Assembly: GCA_000432835.1 (NCBI GenBank) | Contig: FR890375.1 | Coordinates: forward strand, 1 to 64,000 | From: Clostridium sp. CAG:417 | GTDB taxonomy: Bacteria > Bacillota_I > Bacilli_A > RF39 > UBA660 | Direction of reading: 5' to 3' | DNA length: 64,000 nt | Shown: positions 7,943 through 16,958 of the stretch, piece by piece | Numbering within the stretch: the stretch's first letter is position 1 | Layout of the letters: every line of letters begins with the position of its first letter | Made by a program: the position numbers and the translations under genes | Notes under the pieces: model-generated | What the model was told of the DNA's origin: nothing | Databases searched by the model: none | The model's input: the letters and a program-made list of their open reading frames with translations, nothing else

Positions 7943-9752
7943 ATTTTTTTCTTGAATCATATTTTTTTCTTTCTTCAGTATTTAAAATTCTCTTTCTTAA
8001 TCTAATAAAGTTTGGAGTAATTTCAACTAATTCATCTGAATTTATATATTCAATAGCATACTCAAGTGATATTGGTCTTGGTCTTTTTAAAACAACTGTA
8101 TGATCACTTCCTGATGCACGAACATTGGTTAAGTTTTTACCTTTTACTACGTTTACAGCTAAATCATTATCACGGTTACATTCACCAATAATCATTCCTT
8201 CATAAACTTCTGTTCCTGGTTCAATAAACATTACTCCTCTGTCCTCTAAATTTCCGATTGAGTAAGCAGTTGAAGCTCCATTTTCCATAGAAACTAAAAC
8301 TCCTAGTTTTCTTTCTCCAACATTTAGACTAGACATTGGGCGATATTCTTTAAATGAGTGACTCATTATTCCATATCCTTTTGTTAAAGTCATGAAATCA
8401 GTTGAAAAACCGATAAGTCCTCTTGATGGAATTGTATAAATTAATCGAACTTGATTTTCAAAGTTAGTCATATTTTCCATATTAGCGCCTCTTAACCCTA
8501 ATTGTTCGATTACACTACCAACAACTTCTTCTGGACAGTCAATTTGTAATTCTTCATATGGTTCCATTTTTTGACCATTCTCTTCTTTAATAATGACTTG
8601 TGGTTTACTAACTTCAAGTTCAAATCCTTCACGACGCATGTTTTCTATTAAGATTCCTAAATGTAATTCTCCACGTCCTGATACTAAGAATGATTCATTT
8701 GTATAAGGTTCTACTTTTAAGCTTACATCTTTTTGTGTTTCTTTTAATAATCTTTCTTCTATTTTTCTTGCGGTTACAATTTTTCCATCTTTACCAACAA
8801 ATGGTGATGTGTTTGTACCAAATGTCATTTGTAGTGTTGGTTCATCAATATGTAATTTTGGAAGAGCTTTTTCTTGTCCGACATCACATAATGTTTCACC
8901 TACTGAAATATCAGTAAGTCCCGCAACTGCGATAATGTCCCCTGCTTCGGCAGATTCGATTTCTATTCTCTTATAGCCATAAAAACCAAATAATTTTTGA
9001 ATTCTAAACTGTTTTATAGAACCATCTAATCGGCAGCATGAAACCATTTGACCTGTTTTAATTTGGCCATTAGCTACTTTACCTATTCCAATTCTTCCAA
9101 CAAATTCATTATAATCTAATAATGCTGGTTGCATTTGTAAATTTTCTTCTTTGCTTCCTGTTGGAGCTGGAATTTCTGAAATAATTAAGTCTAATAATTC
9201 ATGGAATCCTGGAGTTTGAGTTGATAGATCATCTGAAAGTGAACATGTACCATTAAGAGCACTAGCATATACAACTTTAAAATCTAATTGTTCTTCATCT
9301 GCTCCTAGTTCAATGAATAAGTCAAGAATTTCATCTAATACTTTTCCACATCTAGCACTTGGTTTATCAACTTTATTAATGACAACAATAGGTTTTACCT
9401 TAGCCTCAAAAGCTTTTTTCAAAACAAATCTTGTTTGTGGCATTGGGCCTTCATAAGCATCCACTACTAATATTGCTCCATCAACCATATTCATAATACG
9501 TTCAACTTCTCCACCAAAATCTGCATGACCTGGAGTATCTAAAATGTTGATACGATAATCATTATAGTCTAAGGCCGTTGTCTTAGCTAAAATTGTGATT
9601 CCTCTTTCTTTTTCTAATTGGTTTGAATCCATGGAAACATTTGACATATCTTCATTATCACGAAACATTCCTGAAGTTTTTAATATTTCATCTACAAGGG
9701 TTGTTTTACCATGGTCAACATGCGCTATGATAGCAACATTTCTCTTCTTCAT
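7941..9752 (-). CDS. typA: Ribosome-associated translational GTPase TypA/BipA
   Basis: The 603-aa protein is a full-length TypA/BipA, an EF-G-like GTPase that binds 70S ribosomes and helps 50S assembly and stress or cold adaptation. The G1 motif AHVDHGKT is at ~10-17, G2 is in RGITI, G3 is DTPGHADFGGEVERI and G4 is NKVDKP. Domain 2, the domain 5 region and the TypA-type C-terminal part (RGLIGFSTDFMTLTKG) follow. The ATG after AAGAGGTGTATTTT is used; the in-frame GTG three codons earlier overlaps that site. It is transcribed alone from an extended -10 promoter. Confidence 0.97.
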   Translation of the reverse strand: MKKRNVAIIAHVDHGKTTLVDEILKTSGMFRDNEDMSNVSMDSNQLEKERGITILAKTTALDYNDYRINILDTPGHADFGGEVERIMNMVDGAILVVDAYEGPMPQTRFVLKKAFEAKVKPIVVINKVDKPSARCGKVLDEILDLFIELGADEEQLDFKVVYASALNGTCSLSDDLSTQTPGFHELLDLIISEIPAPTGSKEENLQMQPALLDYNEFVGRIGIGKVANGQIKTGQMVSCCRLDGSIKQFRIQKLFGFYGYKRIEIESAEAGDIIAVAGLTDISVGETLCDVGQEKALPKLHIDEPTLQMTFGTNTSPFVGKDGKIVTARKIEERLLKETQKDVSLKVEPYTNESFLVSGRGELHLGILIENMRREGFELEVSKPQVIIKEENGQKMEPYEELQIDCPEEVVGSVIEQLGLRGANMENMTNFENQVRLIYTIPSRGLIGFSTDFMTLTKGYGIMSHSFKEYRPMSSLNVGERKLGVLVSMENGASTAYSIGNLEDRGVMFIEPGTEVYEGMIIGECNRDNDLAVNVVKGKNLTNVRASGSDHTVVLKRPRPISLEYAIEYINSDELVEITPNFIRLRKRILNTEERKKYDSRKK

Positions 9753-9782
9753 AAAATACACCTCTTCTTTATAAACTCTTAG

Positions 9783-9858
9783 ATTATAGCATATTATTTT
9801 ACAAATTTCTATACTTTTTTATTTTTATTTATGTTTATTTTTATTCTTATGTTATAAT
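9783..9858. promoter_or_regulatory. Divergent promoters of typA and the zinc-ribbon gene
   Basis: Minus strand: an extended -10 TGC-TATAAT (9783-9788 as ATTATA on plus) for typA. Plus strand: an extended -10 TGT-TATAAT (9853-9858) for the zinc-ribbon gene at 9879. Neither has a good -35. Confidence 0.6.
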
Positions 9859-9878
9859 TTAGGAAGAGGTGGTTAAAT

Positions 9879-10832
9879 ATGTATTGTGGTAAGTGTGGTA
9901 GTAAGTTAGAAAATGATGCAACATTTTGTCCATATTGCGGAAATAAAATTGATGAAAATAAAGATACTTTACCAAAGAAAGAAATAAAAGAAAATATTAG
10001 TGAAGGTGAAAAAAATACTCTAGAAAATACAAGTAATGCTCAACCAATAGAGGAACTTGATAATTTTGAAATTACAAATAATACTCCTAATAAGCAAAAT
10101 GTTGTAGCTAATGGAAATGACAGTTTAAAAAATGCATCTTTTGTTTTAGGTTTAATAAGTATTATATTTGCATTTTGTAATATTTTGGTTATTCCTGTTG
10201 CTATTGTCGGAATATGTATGGGAGCAAAATATAAAAGTAATGAGAAAAAAGGATGCCCTGGTTTTGTATTAAGTATTATTGGTCTAGTTCTATCCTTTAT
10301 AATATTAGTAGGATTTATAATTTTAATTGTTTTTGCGGTTATGGATATGGATGATAATGACATTCAACCTAGAATTGAAGATACTAATATAGTTGATAGT
10401 GATGATGATTATTATGATGAAAGAGGTATGCAAGTAATTGGAAATGAAAAATTCGGTTATTTAAGAATTAGTAATGACTGGATTTTATATAAAGATTCTG
10501 ATGGTAGTTCTGCCCTTCAATATAGTATTGATAGAAAATGGGTTTTATCTTTATACGCAATAGATAGTCCAAATTATACTATAGGAGAATACGCTAATAG
10601 TATCTATAGTAAAATGGAAGGTTATGGCGCTACTAACATAAAAGTTGAAAGTGTAAGAGTTGGTAAATATCAAGCAACAAAACAGTCAGCTTATCTAAGT
10701 TCAATTAGTTCTTATATGTGTACATGGTGTTTTGCTGATGAATATGGTAATTATCATTATATAGCAATTAATGGTCCATCAATGTATAGTAGCAATTTTG
10801 ATGTTGTTGATACATTTACCTTAACTAAGTAA
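9879..10832 (+). CDS. Zinc-ribbon membrane protein (DUF4190-like), function unknown
   Basis: The 317-aa protein opens with a zinc ribbon (MYCGKCGSKLENDATFCPYCG; two CxxC pairs within 22 residues). A ~60-residue polar linker follows, then two membrane segments (about 87-110 and 127-150) of the DUF4190 type with a G-rich turn between them. An acidic stretch (DDNDIQ...DDDYYDE) leads to a C-terminal domain of ~130 residues that begins GNEKFGYLRISNDW. No signal peptide is seen. This architecture recurs in Firmicutes without a defined role. The ribosome binding site is AGGAAGAGGTGG. Confidence 0.8.
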   Translation: MYCGKCGSKLENDATFCPYCGNKIDENKDTLPKKEIKENISEGEKNTLENTSNAQPIEELDNFEITNNTPNKQNVVANGNDSLKNASFVLGLISIIFAFCNILVIPVAIVGICMGAKYKSNEKKGCPGFVLSIIGLVLSFIILVGFIILIVFAVMDMDDNDIQPRIEDTNIVDSDDDYYDERGMQVIGNEKFGYLRISNDWILYKDSDGSSALQYSIDRKWVLSLYAIDSPNYTIGEYANSIYSKMEGYGATNIKVESVRVGKYQATKQSAYLSSISSYMCTWCFADEYGNYHYIAINGPSMYSSNFDVVDTFTLTK

Positions 10833-10834
10833 TG

Positions 10835-10862
10835 GAAGAAAGTAATTTTCTTCTTTTTTTTA
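10835..10862 (+). terminator. Terminator of the zinc-ribbon gene
   Basis: GAAGAAA (10835-10841) pairs with TTTCTTC (10847-10853), followed by nine T. Confidence 0.7.
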
Positions 10863-10964
10863 TTGTCTTTTTTAAATGCAACTGATATTATACAGAAAAA
10901 CAACTAATAGTTGGTAGCGCAACCATTATTTTGTGTAGTAAAATTTTTGGTAGAGGTGAAAAAA

Positions 10965-12368
10965 ATGAAGTTTTGTGATAAGTTGCAAAAACGAAGAAAA
11001 GAAAAAAATATGAGTCAAGAACAACTTGCTGATAGATGTGGAGTTTCAAGACAAGCTGTTTCTAAATGGGAATCTGGAAGATCATATCCTGATATGGATA
11101 AAATTATGTTACTGTGTGATATTTTAGATTGTAATATTTATGATTTAATTGATGATGTGGCTTCCGGTAATACTACTTCTTCCAAGGCAAAAAAGATGAA
11201 TATAGGAAACTATCTGCAAGAGTTTTTATCATTCATAACGAAGACAGTCAATATGTTTTGGAGTATGAGATTAAGGGAAAAAATCAAATGTGTATTAGAA
11301 ATTATAATTATGATAATATTAATTACATCTATTCTGGGAATATTTTATACCTTTATCTACAATGAAGTTATACGCTCTTTATCAGGTCTACTACCCTATC
11401 CCCTACAAAATATTATTAATGCCTTCTTTACATGTGCTTATTTAATATTTAGTATTATTATAGGATTTATAGTTGTGATACATATTTTTAAGATTAGATA
11501 TCTTGATTATTTTGTAACAGTAGAAGATGAGTATGCAAATGATAAGATTATTGAAGAGCCAATAAATGATGATACAAATAACAATGCTAAAAAAGAACAA
11601 AGAGTTTTTTTAGAAAAAAAGAAAAATAAGATTATTATTAGAGATGCTAAACATTCTATTTATAATTTTTTCTATCTTTTAGCAAAAATCGCCATTGTAT
11701 TCTTTAAAGGATGTTTAATAATGGTTGCATTACCTTTGATTATGTTTTTAATATTTTTAATATTCTGTTCTATGTCAGCATTGATATTTATAAAAGATGG
11801 ACTTTTTTTTGCAGGACTTTTTGTAGCTGGTTCTGGAACTGTTGTCCTTGGTATATGTCTTTTAAAAATTATATATAATTTTATATTTAACCAGAAAATG
11901 GATATAAAAAATATCTTTATAATTCTAATAACTAGTTTTTCCCTAATTGGTGTTGGTGGAGCAATTAGTTTTTGTACATACCTAAATTTCTATGATAATA
12001 AGGATAATCTTGTGACAGATCATTATAATATAAAAATGAATGACAATATTATCTTACCAGCAATTGATTTACCTCATACCGAAATTATTGTAGATGATAG
12101 TTTGGAAGATATGGTAATAGATGTAAAATATCATAGTGGTAATAAAGTTAGTATAGAAAAAGATTTTGATTATGATTCTAATGACAAAAAATATTATTAT
12201 TACTTCTATGATAATATGCTATCACCTATCGACTCATTTAAAATGGCTTTAGATAGTTTGAAACACAAAAGAAGAATTTATAAAATTTTTGATTACAAAG
12301 TAATTATTCATATTTCAAGTAGTAATTTAGAAAAAATAAAACTAAATAATGATCTTATAAATGAATAA
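10965..12368 (+). CDS. Membrane-anchored XRE-family regulator
   Basis: About 467 aa. Residues 1-65 form a Cro/CI-type HTH (MSQEQLADRCGVSRQAVSKW, then ESGRSYPDMDKI). This is followed by membrane segments at ~110-135, ~150-180, ~235-285 and ~290-345, and a C-terminal ~110-residue outside domain (DLPHTEIIVDDSLEDMVID). The layout suggests a DNA-binding protein tethered to the membrane, possibly sensing envelope state; the ligand and targets are unknown. The start is the ATG after TAGAGGTGAAAAAA; an earlier in-frame GTG lacks a site. It lies between two small membrane-protein genes on the plus strand and each has its own terminator or promoter. Confidence 0.8.
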   Translation: MKFCDKLQKRRKEKNMSQEQLADRCGVSRQAVSKWESGRSYPDMDKIMLLCDILDCNIYDLIDDVASGNTTSSKAKKMNIGNYLQEFLSFITKTVNMFWSMRLREKIKCVLEIIIMIILITSILGIFYTFIYNEVIRSLSGLLPYPLQNIINAFFTCAYLIFSIIIGFIVVIHIFKIRYLDYFVTVEDEYANDKIIEEPINDDTNNNAKKEQRVFLEKKKNKIIIRDAKHSIYNFFYLLAKIAIVFFKGCLIMVALPLIMFLIFLIFCSMSALIFIKDGLFFAGLFVAGSGTVVLGICLLKIIYNFIFNQKMDIKNIFIILITSFSLIGVGGAISFCTYLNFYDNKDNLVTDHYNIKMNDNIILPAIDLPHTEIIVDDSLEDMVIDVKYHSGNKVSIEKDFDYDSNDKKYYYYFYDNMLSPIDSFKMALDSLKHKRRIYKIFDYKVIIHISSSNLEKIKLNNDLINE

Positions 12369-12399
12369 AGGTTTAGAAATTTTATCTAAACCTTTTAAT
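12367..12399 (+). terminator. Terminator of the XRE regulator gene
   Basis: An 11-bp stem AAAGGTTTAGA (12367-12377)/TCTAAACCTTT (12385-12395), ending in TTTT. It overlaps the stop codon. Confidence 0.75.
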
Positions 12400-12482
12400 T
12401 TATAAAGTGTTAATACTAATAATATTTTATTTTATTAATTTTTATAGTATAATTTATGGTAATATTCAAAGGAGGTACGGAA

Positions 12483-12869
12483 ATGATCTTGATACTTATT
12501 TTAGGTATACTTCTAATTTTATTCTTTATTTTTTTACAACTATCAAAGTCTAGATGCAAGATGAAAATAGATGCTATATACTTAGGATATAATACTTATA
12601 AAGCTCCTACAGGTGGTTATGGAATAATTACTTCCTACTCTCCTGTTTTTAGATATGAGTTTAATGGTCAACAATATGAGGTACAAACTTTTGAAGCATT
12701 AACAAAAAAAGAGGTTTGCCAATTAATCGTTGGAAATAAATATGAAATATTCATTAATGAAAATAAGCCCCAAAAATTTATAATATATAAAAGTATTAGA
12801 TTCAGTGAAGTAATAACTTTGTTAATGGGAATATTTTTCTCTAGTATCGGAATCATTTCCTTTTTATAA
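12483..12869 (+). CDS. Small membrane protein, DUF3592-like
   Basis: The 128-aa protein has one membrane segment at the N-terminus (~1-20), a central beta-rich domain with SPVFRYEFNGQQYEV and VGNKYEIFINENKPQKF, and a second hydrophobic segment at the end. This resembles the DUF3592 fold found in many small membrane proteins; function unknown. The ATG after AAAGGAGGTACGGAA is chosen. A -10 TATAAT (12448-12453) lies upstream. It is convergent with nadD with a 6-bp gap and no clear terminator between them. Confidence 0.7.
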   Translation: MILILILGILLILFFIFLQLSKSRCKMKIDAIYLGYNTYKAPTGGYGIITSYSPVFRYEFNGQQYEVQTFEALTKKEVCQLIVGNKYEIFINENKPQKFIIYKSIRFSEVITLLMGIFFSSIGIISFL

Positions 12870-12875
12870 ATAAAT

Positions 12876-13463
12876 TTAACTACTACTAATATGCTCAGTT
12901 AAAATTTTATCAGCTGTATTATATAATTTATTTTCTATAATATAGTGATAGATATCTTCTTGTAGATATTTCTTATTTAAGAAAAGATTATTTCTGATTT
13001 TGGTAGATGAAATGTCAGTGAAGTTATAGTCATTAACAACAGTAAATTTCCCTGTTAAGTGAGAAGTGTATTTTAAAATATCAATATTATTACGTGTCAT
13101 TATTATAATATTATAAGTTAAAAGTTCCTCGTAATTTTTCCATTTCTTAAAATTAATAATATTATCAGCTCCAATAATCAAATATAGTTCATCATGACTA
13201 TATTCTTTTTTTAATTTTCTCATCAATTGATATGTATACTGATAATTATTATTACTGGTATCAACCTTAATATTGTCATTTTCATAAAATTTAAGCATAG
13301 CGATTCTTTTATTGATATCGATTAAATTAGTTTTATTCCAGTAATTTTTTGTTGGAACAATTAGTATTTTATCCACATATTTTTTATTTAACAAATACTT
13401 TATTATATCTAAATGACCTAAATGAGGAGGATTAAAACTCCCAATAAATATTCCTATTTTCAT
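12876..13463 (-). CDS. nadD: Nicotinate-nucleotide adenylyltransferase
   Basis: The 195-aa protein of the HIGH nucleotidyltransferase fold joins NaMN and ATP to give deamido-NAD. GSFNPPHLGHL (~8-18) is the ATP-binding motif, IIGADNIINFKKW the substrate region and ISSTKIRNN (~150) the second ATP motif. It is the last gene of the NAD operon, 60 bp after nrtR. The gap holds a palindrome shared with the operon's main promoter, so nadD probably also has an internal, NrtR-controlled promoter. Confidence 0.95.
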   Translation of the reverse strand: MKIGIFIGSFNPPHLGHLDIIKYLLNKKYVDKILIVPTKNYWNKTNLIDINKRIAMLKFYENDNIKVDTSNNNYQYTYQLMRKLKKEYSHDELYLIIGADNIINFKKWKNYEELLTYNIIIMTRNNIDILKYTSHLTGKFTVVNDYNFTDISSTKIRNNLFLNKKYLQEDIYHYIIENKLYNTADKILTEHISSS

Positions 13464-13476
13464 ATATTCACCTTTC

Positions 13477-13510
13477 TTATTAATATATTATTAATATCAT
13501 AGTGTTTAAA
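13477..13510 (-). promoter_or_regulatory. Candidate NrtR operator over an internal nadD promoter
   Basis: A perfect 19-bp dyad at 13478-13496 has two TATTAATA half-sites separated by 3 bp. It follows the same pattern as the two sites upstream of pncA, TATTAAYA-N3-TRTTAATA. A weak promoter (TTTAAA 13505-13510, 17-bp spacer, TATATT 13482-13487, minus strand) has its -10 inside the dyad, 14 bp before the nadD start. Confidence 0.65.
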
Positions 13511-13523
13511 AAAAATATATAAG

Positions 13524-14351
13524 CTATATATTTCTTTTATATTTAAATAATGTTGATGGTCTATGTCCATCACCAGAAGTTTGTTTATTTGTTTTTTGAA
13601 CCTTATCTTTAATAATTCTTCTAAAAGCTGGAGCAAGTAGTTTTTTACCAAGAATTACTTCATAAACATTCTGAAGCTCCCCTAAAGTAAAATACTCTGG
13701 CATCATATTAAATACTATATCAGTATAATTTAACTTGTTCTTAATTCTTTCAATTCCTGAAAGAACTACTAAATCATGATCAAAGGCTAAAGTATTTTTT
13801 TTGGTACTGAATTGATACCTATCTGTTGTTTTTTCACGTAATGTTTTCTTTATTTGGAGATGTAGTACTTCTGTTTTATTATCTAATATAATATCAACGA
13901 CTCCATTCTTTTCCTCTATTAAAGTTATATCAAACCATGAAGCATTAGGATTTAAATCCTTACTTAATCTATTTTTATCAACTAAAGCTATATAAGATGT
14001 TGAAACAACCCTAAGTCTTGGGTCCCTATTAATGGCATCATATGTATATAATTGTTCTAAATAAATATCAGATAAATTTGTTTCACTTTTTAAAACTCTT
14101 TTAGCGCATTCCTCTAAAGTTTCTGTCTTAGGATTTAAAAAACCACCAGGAAGACACCATTTATCTTTATATGGGAAATCAGTTCTTTTAACAAGTAAAA
14201 TACTCATCATCTTCTTATCCGTTTTACGATAATTTTCTTTTTCTTCTGACGATACGCTTATTAGTAAAATATCAGATGTCATAGATAATTTTTCAAAGGC
14301 AGATGAATCGTAATTCTTTAAAAACTCTTCTTCTGTTTTATAAATACTCAT
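13524..14351 (-). CDS. nrtR: NrtR-type transcriptional regulator of NAD metabolism (degenerate Nudix plus winged helix)
   Basis: The 275-aa protein has an N-terminal Nudix-like domain (~20-170) in which the signature is broken: GGFLNPKTETLEECAKR continues VLKSETNL, so the catalytic Glu pair of REUxEExGU is missing. That is expected for NrtR, which binds ADP-ribose or NAD-derived ligands without needing hydrolysis. The C-terminal ~75 residues (EYFTLGELQNVYEVILG, LLAPAFRRIIKD, GHRPSTLFKYK) are the family's winged-helix DNA-binding domain. Its position between nadE and nadD supports local control of the operon, and matching palindromes over the pncA and nadD promoters are the likely targets. The start follows AGAGGTGATATT. 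Confidence 0.9.
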   Translation of the reverse strand: MSIYKTEEEFLKNYDSSAFEKLSMTSDILLISVSSEEKENYRKTDKKMMSILLVKRTDFPYKDKWCLPGGFLNPKTETLEECAKRVLKSETNLSDIYLEQLYTYDAINRDPRLRVVSTSYIALVDKNRLSKDLNPNASWFDITLIEEKNGVVDIILDNKTEVLHLQIKKTLREKTTDRYQFSTKKNTLAFDHDLVVLSGIERIKNKLNYTDIVFNMMPEYFTLGELQNVYEVILGKKLLAPAFRRIIKDKVQKTNKQTSGDGHRPSTLFKYKRNI

Positions 14352-14423
14352 AATATCACCTCTTATTTATAAATTGATTATAACATATAATTTATATTTG
14401 GTGATGTAGTTAATCGTTTCTTC

Positions 14424-16355
14424 TTAATTTTTTTCTAATTCATCAAGTTCTTTTAGATAACTTTTATATTCCATATCACTAGGCATTCTAAGGTCCCCTC
14501 TAGGAGATAGACTAATACTACCTACTTTTATGCCATCGGGAACACAATTTCTTTTAAATTGTTGAGTGAAAAATCTTTTTATAAATACTTTCAAATAATT
14601 TAAAATATCTTCACGAGAAAAATCATCAAATGTATGTAGTGCCAAAAAATAAAGTTTTTTTGGTCGTACTCCGTACCTTAAAAAGTGATATAAGAAAAAG
14701 TCATGCAAAACATAAGGACCTATTGAATTTTCTGTTTTTTGAACTATATTGCCATATTTATCTGGTGGCAATAGTTCTGGTGAAATTGGAGTAGATAAAA
14801 TATCTTTTAAAACATCATGTCTTATACCCTTTTCATTATCCATAAACCAGTTTACTAGATATCTTATTAGGGTTTTAGGAATGGATGAATTAACAGAATA
14901 CATACTCATATGGTCACCATTATAGGTACACCAACCAAGAGCAAGTTCTGATAAATCACCTGTTCCAATTACAATACCTTTTTCCATATTGGCAACATCC
15001 ATTAATATTTGTGTTCTTTCTCTAGCTTGAATATTTTCATAAGTAATGCTTCTATCAGTAGGATTAAGACCAATATCTTTCATATGAATAGTGCAGGCTT
15101 CTTTTATATTTATTTCTTTTAAAGTAGCATTATAACTTTCTACTAATTTTATAGAATTATTATATGTTCTATCTGTAGTACCAAAACCTGGCATTGTAAT
15201 GCCTATTATATTTTTATTATCAAGGTTTAATTTTTCAAAAGCCCTAACAGTTACTAGAAAAGCAAGTGTGGAATCAAGTCCACCACTCATACCAATAACA
15301 CATTTAGGATAATTTAGTTGAATTAATCTTCTGGCAAGAGCACTACTCTGAATATTTATGATTTCTAAACATCTTTCATTTCTTAATATATCATCTTTAG
15401 GAACAAAAGGATATTTTGAATACTTTCTTTCTAACTTAGAAATGTTATTATGTATATCAATGTTTATTCTACGATAAATCTTATTGTCAGATGAAAAGTT
15501 AAAGCTTTTATTAACTCTTCTATCATTAACTAATCTTAAAACATCAATATCTTGATAAATAATATTACTTTCTGTTAAAAAGCGTTCTCCTTCTTTTAAT
15601 AAAGTACCATTTTCATATATCAGACTTGCTCCACCGAATAGTATGTCAGAAGTAGACTCCAGCATGCCACTTGATGCATAAATATAGGCAGATATTGTTT
15701 TAGATGATTGTGAGGAAATTAAATTTTTTCTGTAATTATGTTTACCTATTAGCTCATTACTACTAGATAAATTAAAGATAATTGTCGCTCCACTTTTAGC
15801 ATAATCATTACTAGGAGGCGTAACGGCCCATAAATCCTCACATATTTCAATAGCAAAAGTTATATTAGGATTTTTTCTATCTTGAAATAGTAAATCACAA
15901 CCAAGTGGAACTTTTTGACCTAACAGTTCTATTTCGTTAATATCTAAATTTAAGCTAGATGAAAACCACCGACATTCATAAAACTCCTTATAATTAGGGA
16001 TATATGTTTTAGGGATAATTCCAAGTAACTTCCCTCTATTAATAACTACCCCACAATTAAATAATGCGTTATTAGTACTTATTGGCATACCAATAATAGA
16101 AATAATATTAAGGCTTTTTGTCTCTGAAAGGACGTATTCAAGTCCAATGATACTATCCTTTACTAATTTGTCTTGTAAAAACATATCCCCACAAGTGTAG
16201 CCAGTAAGAGAAAGTTCGGGAGTAACAATGATTTCTACTCCTGCCTCATAAGCTTTTTTTATTTGCCTAGAGATTTCTTTGGCATTTTCTATGACATTAC
16301 CTAAACTTAGTTTATTAACAAGAGCACCTACTCTTACAAAACCATTTTCTTTCAT
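14424..16355 (-). CDS. nadE: Glutamine-dependent NAD synthetase
   Basis: At 643 aa this is the two-domain form that amidates deamido-NAD using glutamine. The N-terminal nitrilase-type glutaminase has the triad Glu47 (TPELSLTGYT), Lys116 (IPKTYIPN) and Cys172 (EICEDLW). The C-terminal synthetase has the PP-loop GMSGGLDSTLA at ~355-365, GTGDLSELALGWCTYNGDHM, and the tail GSISLSPRGDLRMPSD. It does not need a separate glutaminase or free ammonia. It lies in the NAD operon 9 bp after the Nudix gene. The ribosome binding site is GAGGTG. Confidence 0.96.
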   Translation of the reverse strand: MKENGFVRVGALVNKLSLGNVIENAKEISRQIKKAYEAGVEIIVTPELSLTGYTCGDMFLQDKLVKDSIIGLEYVLSETKSLNIISIIGMPISTNNALFNCGVVINRGKLLGIIPKTYIPNYKEFYECRWFSSSLNLDINEIELLGQKVPLGCDLLFQDRKNPNITFAIEICEDLWAVTPPSNDYAKSGATIIFNLSSSNELIGKHNYRKNLISSQSSKTISAYIYASSGMLESTSDILFGGASLIYENGTLLKEGERFLTESNIIYQDIDVLRLVNDRRVNKSFNFSSDNKIYRRINIDIHNNISKLERKYSKYPFVPKDDILRNERCLEIINIQSSALARRLIQLNYPKCVIGMSGGLDSTLAFLVTVRAFEKLNLDNKNIIGITMPGFGTTDRTYNNSIKLVESYNATLKEINIKEACTIHMKDIGLNPTDRSITYENIQARERTQILMDVANMEKGIVIGTGDLSELALGWCTYNGDHMSMYSVNSSIPKTLIRYLVNWFMDNEKGIRHDVLKDILSTPISPELLPPDKYGNIVQKTENSIGPYVLHDFFLYHFLRYGVRPKKLYFLALHTFDDFSREDILNYLKVFIKRFFTQQFKRNCVPDGIKVGSISLSPRGDLRMPSDMEYKSYLKELDELEKN

Positions 16356-16364
16356 TTTAACACC

Positions 16365-16958
16365 TCACTTTTTTAGATATTTTTTAGCACACATCATAAC
16401 ATATTTTGATTGAATATCATTAATATATCCAAGTTGTGTCAATTCATAGGCATCATCTAAATCACATTCAAAATATTTTAAATATTCACTTTCATCTAAC
16501 TCTTGATTAAATTTCTTTTGACAATTTAGCGCTACAAAACCATAATTATAGGAAGCCACGCCACAAGCTTGATCTTGATAAAATTTATCTAGATAAACTA
16601 TTTGGTTAGGAACATAACCAGTTTCTTCTCTTAATTCTCTTAAAGCAGCAGTAACAGGTTTTTCATTTTGTTCTACGTATCCCGCCGGTAACTCAACCGA
16701 CACACCTTCACTGGTAGAAAGACGTGGTTGAACTACTAAAATGGTTTTAGCATCATCTAGAATTGGCATTACAATACACGCGCTTTTATTAAGTCCTCCC
16801 TTGAGTATTTTTTCTCTTTTCATACTCTTGCCATTATTAAGAGTACAGCGAAAACTTTCTATATTTAAAAATCCATTATCTTCTTGTAGCAATTCTTTTT
16901 TTATAATTTTCAATTCTTCAATATATGATTTTAATTCATTTAATTTTGCCTTTTTCAT
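16365..16958 (-). CDS. Nudix hydrolase, probable ADP-ribose pyrophosphatase
   Basis: The 197-aa protein has an intact Nudix box: G, five residues, E, seven residues, RELREETGY (from GYVEQNEKPVTAALRELREE, ~95-117). The flanking VELPAGYVEQNE and the later DKFYQDQACGVASY fit the ADP-sugar pyrophosphatase subfamily. It would break ADP-ribose to AMP and ribose-5-phosphate. In this operon it may recycle ADP-ribose, which is also the usual ligand of NrtR, so it could tune the regulator; that is inference. Its start lies inside the end of pncB (23-bp overlap), which suggests translational coupling. Confidence 0.85.
   Translation of the reverse strand: MKKAKLNELKSYIEELKIIKKELLQEDNGFLNIESFRCTLNNGKSMKREKILKGGLNKSACIVMPILDDAKTILVVQPRLSTSEGVSVELPAGYVEQNEKPVTAALRELREETGYVPNQIVYLDKFYQDQACGVASYNYGFVALNCQKKFNQELDESEYLKYFECDLDDAYELTQLGYINDIQSKYVMMCAKKYLKK

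Noticed and set aside
13460..13651. Minus-strand frame of 63 codons between nadD and nrtR
   Set aside because: It lies in another frame across the end of nrtR and the operator, with no ribosome binding site.
13524..14351. Calling nrtR a Nudix enzyme
   Set aside because: The Nudix box lacks the catalytic Glu residues and the C-terminal third is the NrtR winged helix.
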